This document shows, in pieces, positions 6,335-15,353 of a stretch of 34,190 nt of DNA. The notes beneath the pieces were generated by a model. It was not told the DNA's origin, searched no databases, and saw only the letters and a list, made by a program, of their open reading frames with translations. Source of the stretch: Bacteroidia bacterium (GTDB lineage: Bacteria; Bacteroidota; Bacteroidia; NS11-12g; UBA9320); assembly GCA_028247315.1 (NCBI GenBank), contig JAOKFZ010000020.1, positions 1-34,190 on the forward strand, written 5' to 3'. Position 1 is the first letter of the stretch, and every line of letters begins with the position of its first letter. The position numbers and the translations under genes were made by a program.

Positions 6335-8794
6335 CTAAAATGCCCAAGAACTATTTTTATGGTTCCAAGGGGTAACGAGAAATTTAAAACCAGACCTGAA
6401 GCCTTGTTTGTTGCTCTGCGAGACAACGTAATAAACACCAATTTTGAACCGAACCTTACCCCAACGAAATAGTCTGTTAGCTCCTGTATGCAGCTCTGCG
6501 TATTGAAAATTGCGTTCGGGTACATACAGCAATCCTCCGCCTCCAGATAGTCGAATATTTAGTTGCTTTAGACCGGGCACCTTGCTTGTCAAGAAACCAT
6601 TGAACTCGTGATTGTAGTGGGACTCAAAGAAGCCTTTGAATACGGGAAAAGTGCTATCTATGAGTTGATAGCCAAACATGGGAGGAATGAAAAAGTAAGG
6701 GTCTCCTCCACGTTGGTAGCGATAGTCCATAGGCAACATTTCGGTAGTATCTAAAAAGGACCCAATTTGAATATTGTATTCGCTCGTACCAAAAATACCT
6801 AAGTTGATTTTTTGGTTCATGCCCAATTCGATGTACTTAAAATCGGTCGTAGAATTAAAAATATTGGGGATTGCTTGCTGGTAATAGAGTGTAAAAGTAG
6901 GCCAACGAGAACCCAAGACTATTTTCTCTTTTGGTTCTTGAATAAACAATTGATTTGGGGTATACGTTAGACCCACCCGAATGACGCTGCTACCATTGGT
7001 TTTAAAGTCTAAAGGAGGTTTATTTAAATTATTAAACGTACTATCGAAGGCAGGGTTGAATTCGAAATCGGTAAGCGGTTTACGAATGTTGCTGCTTAGT
7101 GATGTACCCAAGTATAAGCCATTTATAAGTTCAAAAGAATGACCAATACGTATTGTATTTGTTTCAAAGAAATTGTTCCTACTCAGTATATCTTGAAAAG
7201 TGGCAAACTGATTGACAACATCAAATTCATTGAAATAGGATAGGTTCACCCTAGAAAGCCGTATCGGATTATACGTATAGTTCATTATGCCTCCGCCTTT
7301 CATATCATTGTTTCTAAATCCATAGTTGAGTGTAGGAGAGACATAAAGGCGTTTTCTGCTTTCAAAAGTCTTATCGTAGCTCATGTTGTACTTCAGCCTA
7401 AAACCGCCTATAGCTACAGGGTTAATCATAGCAATAGTTGGGTCAAATTGCCAGACTACTTTTTTCTCTCTATTGATGTGTCCTTGTCCATACCACAGGA
7501 GGTTGAGTAAGGTCACTTTATTGAATACTGAATCAATAGAGTCAAGATATTGCGTACTATTTAGTCTTCGGAGTAAACTGTCGTTATACGCAATGAATTT
7601 AGACTCTTCTGATGTAAGTGGTATCGGTCGTATAGTGGCCCAATAGTTGGTATCTCGTTCGTATGCACTGTCCTGCGTAATGCCCACCTCAGCATTGAAA
7701 AAACGCTTGGCATACGTGCTATCAAAGGAGTAATCGGTATAGATAACATTGGCTGTTCCGTTGGTGATTTCGGAGTTTGTCTTCATCTGCCAAGTAAGGT
7801 TTTCGGTCTGTAAAATCCATTTTCCTTGAGCGTATCCGTAGTGCTGCTCTACATTAAATTGGTTGTACACAATCAAGGACCGTTTAGGCAAGGATAGGTT
7901 GATGTACTTTAGTTGCCAGGTTTTGTCCCAAATGTGTATCTCACCAAAAAATAAAGCATTGCCCATTTTTCGTGGTTTTACCTGTATGCGGTAGTATTTT
8001 TCTCCACCGTCAAAATCAGAGCCAAGCATCTTAAATTTATAGCTAAGAAATGTGGTGTTGCTCAATGGGCTAATGTAGGAGTTGTCTCCCAGTTTTTTTA
8101 CCTGGATTACATTAGCATAAAAATCAAAGTCTGCATCTGTTGTATTGGTATACATCAAGGTTTGCTGATTACTAATCCGTTTTGCTGCCTCTTTTACCTG
8201 TTTAAACCCATGGGGTGGTTGTATGTACTGGGTAAATTTTCCTTCAAAGTAATGGAGGTTAGGAAGACTATCACGTTGCTTCTTAGTAATGGCCTCTAGT
8301 GTATTAGTATCCTCCTTCGTTTCCTCTTCCTCTTTCTTTTTAGAAAGCATAATATGCTCTTTACTTTTTACGTATATGGTTCTCTTTTGGTTGAAGTATT
8401 GTGTTTGGTATTTTTTCTTTTCTGCAATCGCATTGCGGATTATCGTATAAGAATAGTCTTTTCGCTTATTTGCTACGGTTACCTGTTTTAGCTTATTCGC
8501 ATCTTCTTCGAGGACAATGTTCAGCGTGGTATTACCATTTATCAATTGATCTACTTGGACACTTTTGTAGCTAATGTATTGGAAACTAATACGGTGTACT
8601 CCTCGGGGCAGCCTAAGCTTGTATCTACCTGCATTATCTGTTACAGTGCCTTCACCGTCTTGCAGTCTTACTAGTACACCTGGAAGAGGAGTAGCCACTG
8701 AGTCTGTAACATAACCGCGTAGCAAACTATACTCTTGTGCAGAGACTGTACTGTAACCTGCAACCACCAGCAGTATAAGAAGAAATTGTTTCAC
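6335..8794 (-). CDS. DUF5686 outer-membrane protein with carboxypeptidase-regulatory-like domain
   Basis: 819 aa. Signal peptide (about residues 1-19, ending in VSA before QEY). An N-terminal carboxypeptidase-regulatory-like beta-sandwich follows (about 23-100: LRGYVTDSVATPLPGVLVRL... VTDNAGRYKLRLP...FQYISYKS). Next come a long DUF5686 region and a C-terminal barrel of many aromatic-rich strands. The protein ends with Phe (SSWAF), as barrels do. A charged segment KKKEEEETKED lies around residue 155. The family is common in Bacteroidetes and of unknown function; the N-terminal domain resembles that of TonB-dependent receptors, but no plug domain is visible. First gene of the minus-strand unit, divergent from gpmI across 165 nt. 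Confidence 0.85.
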   Translation of the reverse strand: MKQFLLILLVVAGYSTVSAQEYSLLRGYVTDSVATPLPGVLVRLQDGEGTVTDNAGRYKLRLPRGVHRISFQYISYKSVQVDQLINGNTTLNIVLEEDANKLKQVTVANKRKDYSYTIIRNAIAEKKKYQTQYFNQKRTIYVKSKEHIMLSKKKEEEETKEDTNTLEAITKKQRDSLPNLHYFEGKFTQYIQPPHGFKQVKEAAKRISNQQTLMYTNTTDADFDFYANVIQVKKLGDNSYISPLSNTTFLSYKFKMLGSDFDGGEKYYRIQVKPRKMGNALFFGEIHIWDKTWQLKYINLSLPKRSLIVYNQFNVEQHYGYAQGKWILQTENLTWQMKTNSEITNGTANVIYTDYSFDSTYAKRFFNAEVGITQDSAYERDTNYWATIRPIPLTSEESKFIAYNDSLLRRLNSTQYLDSIDSVFNKVTLLNLLWYGQGHINREKKVVWQFDPTIAMINPVAIGGFRLKYNMSYDKTFESRKRLYVSPTLNYGFRNNDMKGGGIMNYTYNPIRLSRVNLSYFNEFDVVNQFATFQDILSRNNFFETNTIRIGHSFELINGLYLGTSLSSNIRKPLTDFEFNPAFDSTFNNLNKPPLDFKTNGSSVIRVGLTYTPNQLFIQEPKEKIVLGSRWPTFTLYYQQAIPNIFNSTTDFKYIELGMNQKINLGIFGTSEYNIQIGSFLDTTEMLPMDYRYQRGGDPYFFIPPMFGYQLIDSTFPVFKGFFESHYNHEFNGFLTSKVPGLKQLNIRLSGGGGLLYVPERNFQYAELHTGANRLFRWGKVRFKIGVYYVVSQSNKQGFRSGFKFLVTPWNHKNSSWAF

Positions 8795-8940
8795 GAATTT
8801 GGTTTATGCTTTTAACGGTCCACCGATAAATTTGTTACGAATTTCGTTTGCACGTACAAATAAGCAGTTATTAATCGATGAATTTGCACTAAATGTGGGT
8901 ATAAAAATCAACGGAAAAGTAGGAATGGTAAGAGCAATAA

Positions 8941-8948
8941 TAATTTTG
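8941..8948 (+). promoter_or_regulatory. Candidate -7 box of gpmI
   Basis: TAATTTTG matches TAnnTTTG and ends 11 nt before the ATG. The predicted leader is therefore under 10 nt. No good -33 element at the usual spacing. Within the 165-nt divergent gap to the DUF5686 gene. Confidence 0.45.
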
Positions 8949-8959
8949 CATTAGGACAC

Positions 8960-10465
8960 ATGGACAAAAAAGTAATTTTACTCATCTTAGATGGATGGGG
9001 AATAGGGAAGAACGATGATTCAGATGCTATTTTTAATGCAACTACACCCTTTGTAGATAGCCTTACAGATCGTGCTGCGAGTGCTACGCTAAAAACGTAT
9101 GGAGAAAATGTTGGTTTGCCTACCGGACAAATGGGAAACTCTGAGGTGGGCCATATGAATATAGGAGCAGGTAGAGTGGTTTGGCAAATGCTGGTTCGTA
9201 TCAATAAAGCATTCAAAGAGGATGAAATTTTGGACATGCAAAATTTCCAAAAACTACTTCAGTTAGCCGAAGATAAGCCATCTAGGAAGATACACCTGAT
9301 GGGCTTAGTAAGCGATGGTGGAGTACACAGTAGTATAGAGCACCTCAAGGCATTGACTAAAATCTTTACGTCCCTTGGGTTAGACGATAGAGTATACATA
9401 CATGCATTTACAGATGGCAGAGATACAGATCCTCACAATGGTATTGGATACATAGATGAGGTAGTAGCGGCAGACGGTTTTGGCCGAGCTACGCTTGCTT
9501 CTGTTTGCGGCAGGTATTACGCTATGGATAGAGACAAACGATGGGAACGTACACAACTTGCCTACAATGCTTTGGTGCATGGTCAAGGAGAAAAGGCTAC
9601 AAGCTATAAAGAAGCCTTACAAGCAAGTTATGATAAAGGAGTGAGTGATGAGTTTATCCAACCGATTTTACTCAATGACACACCCATCAAAGAGGATGAT
9701 ATTGTATTGTGTTTTAACTTTAGAACAGACAGAGGAAGACAAATAAGTAATGTACTCACGCAAGTATCTATGCCAGACTTTGGTATGCAAACAGTTGATA
9801 TTAATTATTTTACAATGACCGAGTATGATAAAACATACCGTAACGTAAATGTACTCTTTGATAGCCAAGATCTTACAAATACGCTCGGAGAGGTACTTTC
9901 TGTTAATGGTAAGAAGCAACTGCGAGCAGCAGAGACAGAAAAATATCCACACGTCACTTTCTTCTTCAATGGAGGTAGAGAGGAGCCTTTTGAAGGAGAA
10001 GATAGAACCATGGCAAGCTCACCCAAGGTAGCCACGTATGATTTGCAACCAGAAATGAGTGCAATAGAGCTTACAGAGAAAGTAATGCTCGCTATGCGAA
10101 AGCAGTCGTACGATTTTGTCTGTGTAAACTATGCCAATCCCGATATGGTAGGACATACAGGCGTTTTTGATGCCATAACCAAAGCATGTGAAACCGTAGA
10201 TTCTTGTGCGGAAGCAATAACCGAATATGCACAAAAGGAAGGATACAGTGTGATCGTAATAGCAGACCATGGCAATGCAGACATGGCTATAAACGAAGAC
10301 GGTTCTCCGAATACCGCACATACCACGAACCTAGTGCCTATCTACTTGCTCGATAAAGACAAGAAAACGGTAGCAGATGGTAAATTGGCAGATATAGCAC
10401 CTACAGTTCTAGACTTATTGGGTGTGAGTGTACCTAAAGACATGGACGGCGAGTCTTTGGTTTAA
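8960..10465 (+). CDS. gpmI: 2,3-bisphosphoglycerate-independent phosphoglycerate mutase
   Basis: Cytosolic glycolytic/gluconeogenic enzyme interconverting 3- and 2-phosphoglycerate through a phosphoserine intermediate with two Mn ions. 501 aa, close to the family norm (about 510). Seen: the metal site VILLILDGWG at the N-terminus (Asp11), the catalytic serine in GNSEVGH (Ser61), the HAFTDGRDTDP region, and the second alkaline-phosphatase-type metal motif ADHGNAD near the C-terminus with NTAHTTN. The start ATG is supported by the family N-terminus MDKKVILLILDG. Monocistronic in appearance: 161 nt to the next gene. Confidence 0.97.
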   Translation: MDKKVILLILDGWGIGKNDDSDAIFNATTPFVDSLTDRAASATLKTYGENVGLPTGQMGNSEVGHMNIGAGRVVWQMLVRINKAFKEDEILDMQNFQKLLQLAEDKPSRKIHLMGLVSDGGVHSSIEHLKALTKIFTSLGLDDRVYIHAFTDGRDTDPHNGIGYIDEVVAADGFGRATLASVCGRYYAMDRDKRWERTQLAYNALVHGQGEKATSYKEALQASYDKGVSDEFIQPILLNDTPIKEDDIVLCFNFRTDRGRQISNVLTQVSMPDFGMQTVDINYFTMTEYDKTYRNVNVLFDSQDLTNTLGEVLSVNGKKQLRAAETEKYPHVTFFFNGGREEPFEGEDRTMASSPKVATYDLQPEMSAIELTEKVMLAMRKQSYDFVCVNYANPDMVGHTGVFDAITKACETVDSCAEAITEYAQKEGYSVIVIADHGNADMAINEDGSPNTAHTTNLVPIYLLDKDKKTVADGKLADIAPTVLDLLGVSVPKDMDGESLV

Positions 10466-10577
10466 GTGTTAATTCGCTTGAAAGTCATTAGTCTATGTTA
10501 TTGCTGATCACTTGGTATACGGTAACAGGTAAAATGGATCAGTTTAAGAAATAGCGTTGTGCAGTGAGTCCTTTTTC

Positions 10578-10598
10578 TATCAATTCTATGAATTGATA
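10578..10598 (+). promoter_or_regulatory. 9-bp inverted repeat at the antiporter promoter (candidate operator)
   Basis: TATCAATTC (10578-10586) and GAATTGATA (10590-10598) are perfect inverted arms around a 3-nt centre. The site lies 21 nt upstream of the -7 box at 10620 and covers the only TTG that could serve as a -33 element (10593-10595). A dimeric repressor bound there would block the promoter. No T-run follows, so it is not a terminator for gpmI. Confidence 0.4.
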
Positions 10599-10619
10599 CG
10601 GTAATTTTTGTCGTGCGGT

Positions 10620-10627
10620 TATCTTTG
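10620..10627 (+). promoter_or_regulatory. -7 box of the antiporter gene, abutting the start codon
   Basis: TATCTTTG matches TAnnTTTG exactly and ends 5 nt before the ATG at 10633. The expected transcription start is then at or within about 2 nt of the ATG. The box overlaps the alternative GTG at 10627, which rules that codon out as the start if this promoter is used. Confidence 0.5.
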
Positions 10628-10632
10628 TGCCA

Positions 10633-11850
10633 ATGGATTACAACATTATAATTGTATCGCTGAGTGTTTGCATCGTACTCTCTTACTTTTTTAGTGAGAT
10701 AGCCAAGCGTACAAATATTCCCTCAGTGCTTATGCTCATTGTTGCAGGAGTAGGTTTGGGTCAGTTTCTAAGTTTTTACCCTGAGTATAATGTAAATTTT
10801 TTTCCGTACTTAAAAGTACTTGGCACCGTTGGTCTTATTATGATTGTGCTAGAAGGGGCCTTGGACCTAGAGCTTTCTAAAGAAAAGAAACCACTTATTT
10901 TCAAAGCTACGCTCTTAGGCATTCTTGGTATTTTTGGTAGTATTCTGATTATCGCTCCTATTTTTCATTTTTTATTAAAAATGAGTGTGGCATCTTCTAT
11001 ACTGTATGCCACGCCGCTTTCTGTCATAAGTAGTGCCATAGTGATACCTAGTGTTGCTACATTATTAGAATACGACAAAGAGTTGTTGATATATGAGAGT
11101 TGTATATCAGATATCATTGGTATTATGGTTTTCAACCTCATAGTGAGTATACTACAGAGTAATGAGATAGGTAGCTCACTGCAGGAATTTTCCATAGAAG
11201 TTCTACTCACCTTAGTCGTATCCATGCTTTTGGGTATAGGTTTGGTATTGCTCTTCAAGTTCTTGAATGCTAAGGTGAAGCTGTTCTTTTTCATCTCCAT
11301 TCTGATACTGATTTATGCTTTGGGTAAGATGATACATCTTAGTCCTTTGGTTCTTATTCTTGTGTTTGGCCTCATTCTCAAAAACCATCACCTCGTATTT
11401 CGTGGTCCGCTTAGAAACATGATGACACGCATGGAGTTTGTTAAGATGGAAAAAGACTTTCATATCATCAGTAGAGAAACAGCGTTTGTACTGCGTACAT
11501 TCTTCTTTATTGTTTTTGGCCTTACGATAGATCTCGGCTCATTGGTAGATATAGAGGTCCTTATTATTAGTGTTATGGCCTTCATTGGCATTCTGCTTGG
11601 TAGAATACTGTTGCTAAAGTGGTTGGCCAAGGAGGTGACGGATGTTGTAGAATATGTTGCTCCGCGTGGTTTGATAACCATCTTGCTTTTTTATAATATT
11701 CCTACAGAGCTTAGTTCAGATATTTTTCAGCCAGGAATCATTCTATGGGTGGTCATCATAACCAGTATTTATATGTCTTATGGCCTTATCAAAAAGGGTG
11801 ACGGTACTACGAAAAAAGGAGATACAGATACTCCTGTGGTAGATGCATGA
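10633..11850 (+). CDS. Cation/proton antiporter (CPA family)
   Basis: Inner-membrane Na+(K+)/H+ exchanger of the CPA superfamily, 405 aa with about 11-12 hydrophobic segments across its length. Seen: the first transmembrane helix after MDYNIIIVSLSVC and the NIPSVLMLIVAGVGLG helix-2 motif. The ESCISDIIGIMVFN segment is the equivalent of the conserved acidic ion-binding helix, and a late segment reads APRGLITILL. The C-terminal tail is short and hydrophilic; there is no TrkA-N or TrkA-C domain, so this is the channel part only. I prefer the ATG at 10633 over the in-frame GTG at 10627 because the GTG falls inside the -7 box. Role in pH or sodium homeostasis is inferred from the family. Confidence 0.88.
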   Translation: MDYNIIIVSLSVCIVLSYFFSEIAKRTNIPSVLMLIVAGVGLGQFLSFYPEYNVNFFPYLKVLGTVGLIMIVLEGALDLELSKEKKPLIFKATLLGILGIFGSILIIAPIFHFLLKMSVASSILYATPLSVISSAIVIPSVATLLEYDKELLIYESCISDIIGIMVFNLIVSILQSNEIGSSLQEFSIEVLLTLVVSMLLGIGLVLLFKFLNAKVKLFFFISILILIYALGKMIHLSPLVLILVFGLILKNHHLVFRGPLRNMMTRMEFVKMEKDFHIISRETAFVLRTFFFIVFGLTIDLGSLVDIEVLIISVMAFIGILLGRILLLKWLAKEVTDVVEYVAPRGLITILLFYNIPTELSSDIFQPGIILWVVIITSIYMSYGLIKKGDGTTKKGDTDTPVVDA

Positions 11851-11924
11851 TAAATTAGCTTGAGACCATTATCTTCCATAAATACCATTTTGCGTGTTAA
11901 GGCGTTACTTTGTGACAGCAACGC

Positions 11925-14900
11925 GTGAGAAATAGTTTCACCATATTAGCCCTATTTTGCATTCTTCATAGTTTTGGGCAGCTTTCTACTTTAGATACGG
12001 CAAGAGTGCTCCCTATGCCGGGAGACACCATTCGTTTTACGGATAAGTTTGTAGTGGAGAATAGTGTTAGTGTAATAGGATATGTTGTAGGACGCGATTA
12101 TAAGGTGCTTACAAATACACTCACGTGGAAAACAACTGTTCCGTTAGATACCATTTCCATAATTTTCAGAACGCTTGATTTTAGGTTGGCTTACCGCAAC
12201 AAGGAAGTGCGAGTCATAAAACAAATTAATGAAGACAATCCCTTTGCGTATATACCAGATAAAAAGCGAATAAATTCAACATATGGCGAGTTAAATACCG
12301 CGGGGAATGTATCGCGTGGCATTGGTTTTGGCAATGCTCAAGATGTTGTGGTAAATTCTAATCTGAATTTAAGTCTAAATGGGATGTTAGCCAATGATGT
12401 AGAGGTGCTTGCTGTTATTAGCGATGAAAATAACCCCATACAACCAGAGGGTAATACACAGCAAATACAAGATTTTGATCAAGTATACATTACCTTAAAA
12501 AAGGATAGTGCAATCATAACCGTAGGCGATTTTTTGATGGACAGGCCTTCTCATTCTTACTTTATTAACTACTATAAAAAATCGCGTGGGGTGCAGGTAC
12601 AGAATGTCCGCAAATTGGATGATTGGAAACTCAATACAGAGTTTGAAGCCGCTATCTCTCGGGGTCGTTTTTCTCGTAATCAAATAGCTGGTATTGAGGG
12701 AAATAGTGGTCCATACCGCCTTAACGGAGAAAACGGAGAGCAGTTTATCATTATCATAGCGGGAACTGAGAATGTCTTCTTAGATGGTAGACAACTTTCT
12801 AGAGGAGAAGACAATGATTATGTCATAAACTATAACACCGGTGAAATAACATTCACGCCAAGAATATTGATAACCAGGTACAGCAGGATAGTTGTAGAGT
12901 TTCAATACAGCGATCGAAATTATGGACGAACGGTTGCCCATGCTGGTGCCGCTCTAAGTAAAGGTGGTTTTACGTTTTATGTGAACGGGTTCAATGAGAT
13001 GGACCTGAAATCGCAGGACTTTCAGCAAGACTTGAGTGATAGCTCAGGTAAGAAAGAAGCATTGATTATGGCAGGAGACGGCAATATCCTGTTTGAAAAC
13101 GTACGTAAGCAGGCAACTTATAATCCAGATAGGATCATGTATACAAAATCAGTGATTGCAGGAAATACGGTATATGAGTATGCTGGAAATCCCGAAGTTC
13201 AAGACACATTTTATGAAGTGTTCTTTACCAATGTGGGCATCACAAATGGTAGCTACTCACAAGCCCAGACGGCTGCCAATGGGAAGGTGTTTGAGTATGT
13301 TGGCGATGGATTAGGTGACTACGCTCCTGTAGAAGTGCTTGTAGCTCCTCAACGATTGAATACGATTAACCTTGGTTTGGTACAAGAATATAAAAACGGC
13401 AGGAGAGGCATAGAATACGCAAGAAGTTCCTTAGACAAAAATACCTTCTCAGATGTAGATGACGGAGACAATGGCGGTTTTGGTCTTAAGCTTTTCCAAA
13501 CCACTGAACGTACGCTGAAAGACAGCACATGGAAATTGAAAACTGACATAAATTATGAGCTAGTGAGTGGAGCGTTCAGTAATGTAGAGCGTTACCGTGG
13601 GTTAGAGTTCGATCGGCAATGGAATAAGGTGCTTAGCAATCCGCAAGCCCTAGCCTCTAAGTTGCCCAGCTATGAGCACATAGCCAATGCCACGGTTGGC
13701 ATACAAAAGAGTTTAAGCAATTTCATTAGTAACAAGGCCTCTGCCTTTATTCGTCCGGGGAATTATATAGGTTTTAGTAACCTTACGCGTTCTGCTTTTC
13801 AGTGGAAAGGAGCTACAATTGCTAATAACCTAGAATTGCTGCAGAGTAATACCGCTGAGGATTCTACCGAGCTTAATAATCTATATTATAGTTTCACATC
13901 CAATGTTTCACGTTCATTTTTCCAGAAGATTAATATGGGTTTTGGTTTTACTAAAGAACAAAGCTCTTTTGAGCGAGATTCGTTGCTGGCACAATCGTAT
14001 GGTTTCACGTCGTACAATGCATTTATAAGCAATAACGATAGTAATAGGATTGCCTACAGCCTTAGTGCCAATCAACGTAAAGATAAATTGCCACAGAATG
14101 ATGGTTATAGTGCTGCTACCACCGGTCGGGATTTTTCCTTGGTAAGTAAGTATATGTCTAAAAGTAGACAGTCTGTAGAGTTGGGTGCTGTCTACAGACA
14201 ACTCCAAATAGAAGAACCCTCTCTTAGCAGTAAACCTACCGAAAACACCTTGCAAAGTAGGTTGGAATGGAACCTACATTTTTTTAAAAGGCTAGTAAGG
14301 TCACGTACTTTTTATCAAATAGGCTCTGGTCAGGAACAGCGGAGAGAGTTTCAGTATTTACAAGTACAACCGGGCAATGGTGTGTATATTTGGAATGATT
14401 ACGATAGCAACGATCTGAAGACATTGAATGAATTTGAACTTGCCTCAGACTTAGACCGCCAGCGGGCCGACTATATCCGTATTTTCACACCTGTTGCTGG
14501 ATTTATTACCGCCAGTACTACGAAGATAAGTCAGACCATTGAGCTATCACCAGCGGTCTACTTCAAAAATGCAAAAAAGAAGCCGTTCATATCTCGCTTT
14601 AATAGTATCAACTCCCTTATCTTAGATCGCAAAACACTTCCTACAGATATACTGACAATACTCAATCCGTTTGTACAGCAATTGGCCGACACTTCATTGC
14701 TTAGTCAATCACAAAATTTCAGGTCTTCCTTGTTTTTTAATAGAGGAAATCCCACATACAGTATAGAGTATTCCTATATTTCGGCTGTATCTAAAGTCTT
14801 GCTTACCAACGGATTTGATAGCAGAGGAAATACAGAGCATTTGATGAATGCCCGTGTTAGTTTGAGCAAAGTATTTACGCTAAGCACCCGTGGCATTATA

Positions 14901-15353
14901 GGTAAAAGGGAGTACTCGAGTGAATTTTTTGCGTCTCGTAGTTTCGCGTATGACTTTTTTGAGATTGAACCGAATTTGCAGCTCACGCTCAAAAACAAAT
15001 ACCGTATACAGTTGAAAACAAAGTATTTTAAAGCCCAAAACGGTGAGATTTATGGCGGAGAAAAAGCAGAAAATATTGAACTGGGCACAGAGTTTCGATA
15101 CACAGAAGCAGGAAAGGGTTCTTTGAATGCAGGCATCAATTACATCAAGGTAAATTTTGACGGGAGCGGTAGCAGCACCCTGGGTTATGAGCTATTGCGT
15201 GGTTTACAAAATGGTAACAATATTACTTGGAAGCTAGGCTATCAACGCACCTTGACTAACAGTGTACAGGTAGTAGTAAGTTATGAGGGTAGAAACAGCG
15301 AAGAGTCTGATGTGATTCACATCGGCAGACTAGTCGCTAGGTACCTGTTTTGA
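11925..15353 (+). CDS. Very large outer-membrane/surface protein of unknown function
   Basis: 1142 aa beginning at GTG, with signal peptide MRNSFTILALFCILHSFG (cleavage before Q). The next few hundred residues are beta-rich (DVVVNSNLNLSLNGMLANDVEVLAVISDE... DRPSHSYFINYYKKSRGVQVQN). The second half is a long series of alternating strands of outer-membrane barrel character, ending in ARYLF with the terminal Phe typical of barrels. Residues 825-836 (DYDSNDLKTLNE) fit an EF-hand/dockerin type calcium loop except for Lys at position 8. I do not recognise a named family; it looks like a SprA-like or TonB-receptor-scale barrel without a plug. It stands alone between the antiporter and a convergent gene, overlapping the latter's 3' end by 24 nt. 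Confidence 0.75.
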   Translation: MRNSFTILALFCILHSFGQLSTLDTARVLPMPGDTIRFTDKFVVENSVSVIGYVVGRDYKVLTNTLTWKTTVPLDTISIIFRTLDFRLAYRNKEVRVIKQINEDNPFAYIPDKKRINSTYGELNTAGNVSRGIGFGNAQDVVVNSNLNLSLNGMLANDVEVLAVISDENNPIQPEGNTQQIQDFDQVYITLKKDSAIITVGDFLMDRPSHSYFINYYKKSRGVQVQNVRKLDDWKLNTEFEAAISRGRFSRNQIAGIEGNSGPYRLNGENGEQFIIIIAGTENVFLDGRQLSRGEDNDYVINYNTGEITFTPRILITRYSRIVVEFQYSDRNYGRTVAHAGAALSKGGFTFYVNGFNEMDLKSQDFQQDLSDSSGKKEALIMAGDGNILFENVRKQATYNPDRIMYTKSVIAGNTVYEYAGNPEVQDTFYEVFFTNVGITNGSYSQAQTAANGKVFEYVGDGLGDYAPVEVLVAPQRLNTINLGLVQEYKNGRRGIEYARSSLDKNTFSDVDDGDNGGFGLKLFQTTERTLKDSTWKLKTDINYELVSGAFSNVERYRGLEFDRQWNKVLSNPQALASKLPSYEHIANATVGIQKSLSNFISNKASAFIRPGNYIGFSNLTRSAFQWKGATIANNLELLQSNTAEDSTELNNLYYSFTSNVSRSFFQKINMGFGFTKEQSSFERDSLLAQSYGFTSYNAFISNNDSNRIAYSLSANQRKDKLPQNDGYSAATTGRDFSLVSKYMSKSRQSVELGAVYRQLQIEEPSLSSKPTENTLQSRLEWNLHFFKRLVRSRTFYQIGSGQEQRREFQYLQVQPGNGVYIWNDYDSNDLKTLNEFELASDLDRQRADYIRIFTPVAGFITASTTKISQTIELSPAVYFKNAKKKPFISRFNSINSLILDRKTLPTDILTILNPFVQQLADTSLLSQSQNFRSSLFFNRGNPTYSIEYSYISAVSKVLLTNGFDSRGNTEHLMNARVSLSKVFTLSTRGIIGKREYSSEFFASRSFAYDFFEIEPNLQLTLKNKYRIQLKTKYFKAQNGEIYGGEKAENIELGTEFRYTEAGKGSLNAGINYIKVNFDGSGSSTLGYELLRGLQNGNNITWKLGYQRTLTNSVQVVVSYEGRNSEESDVIHIGRLVARYLF

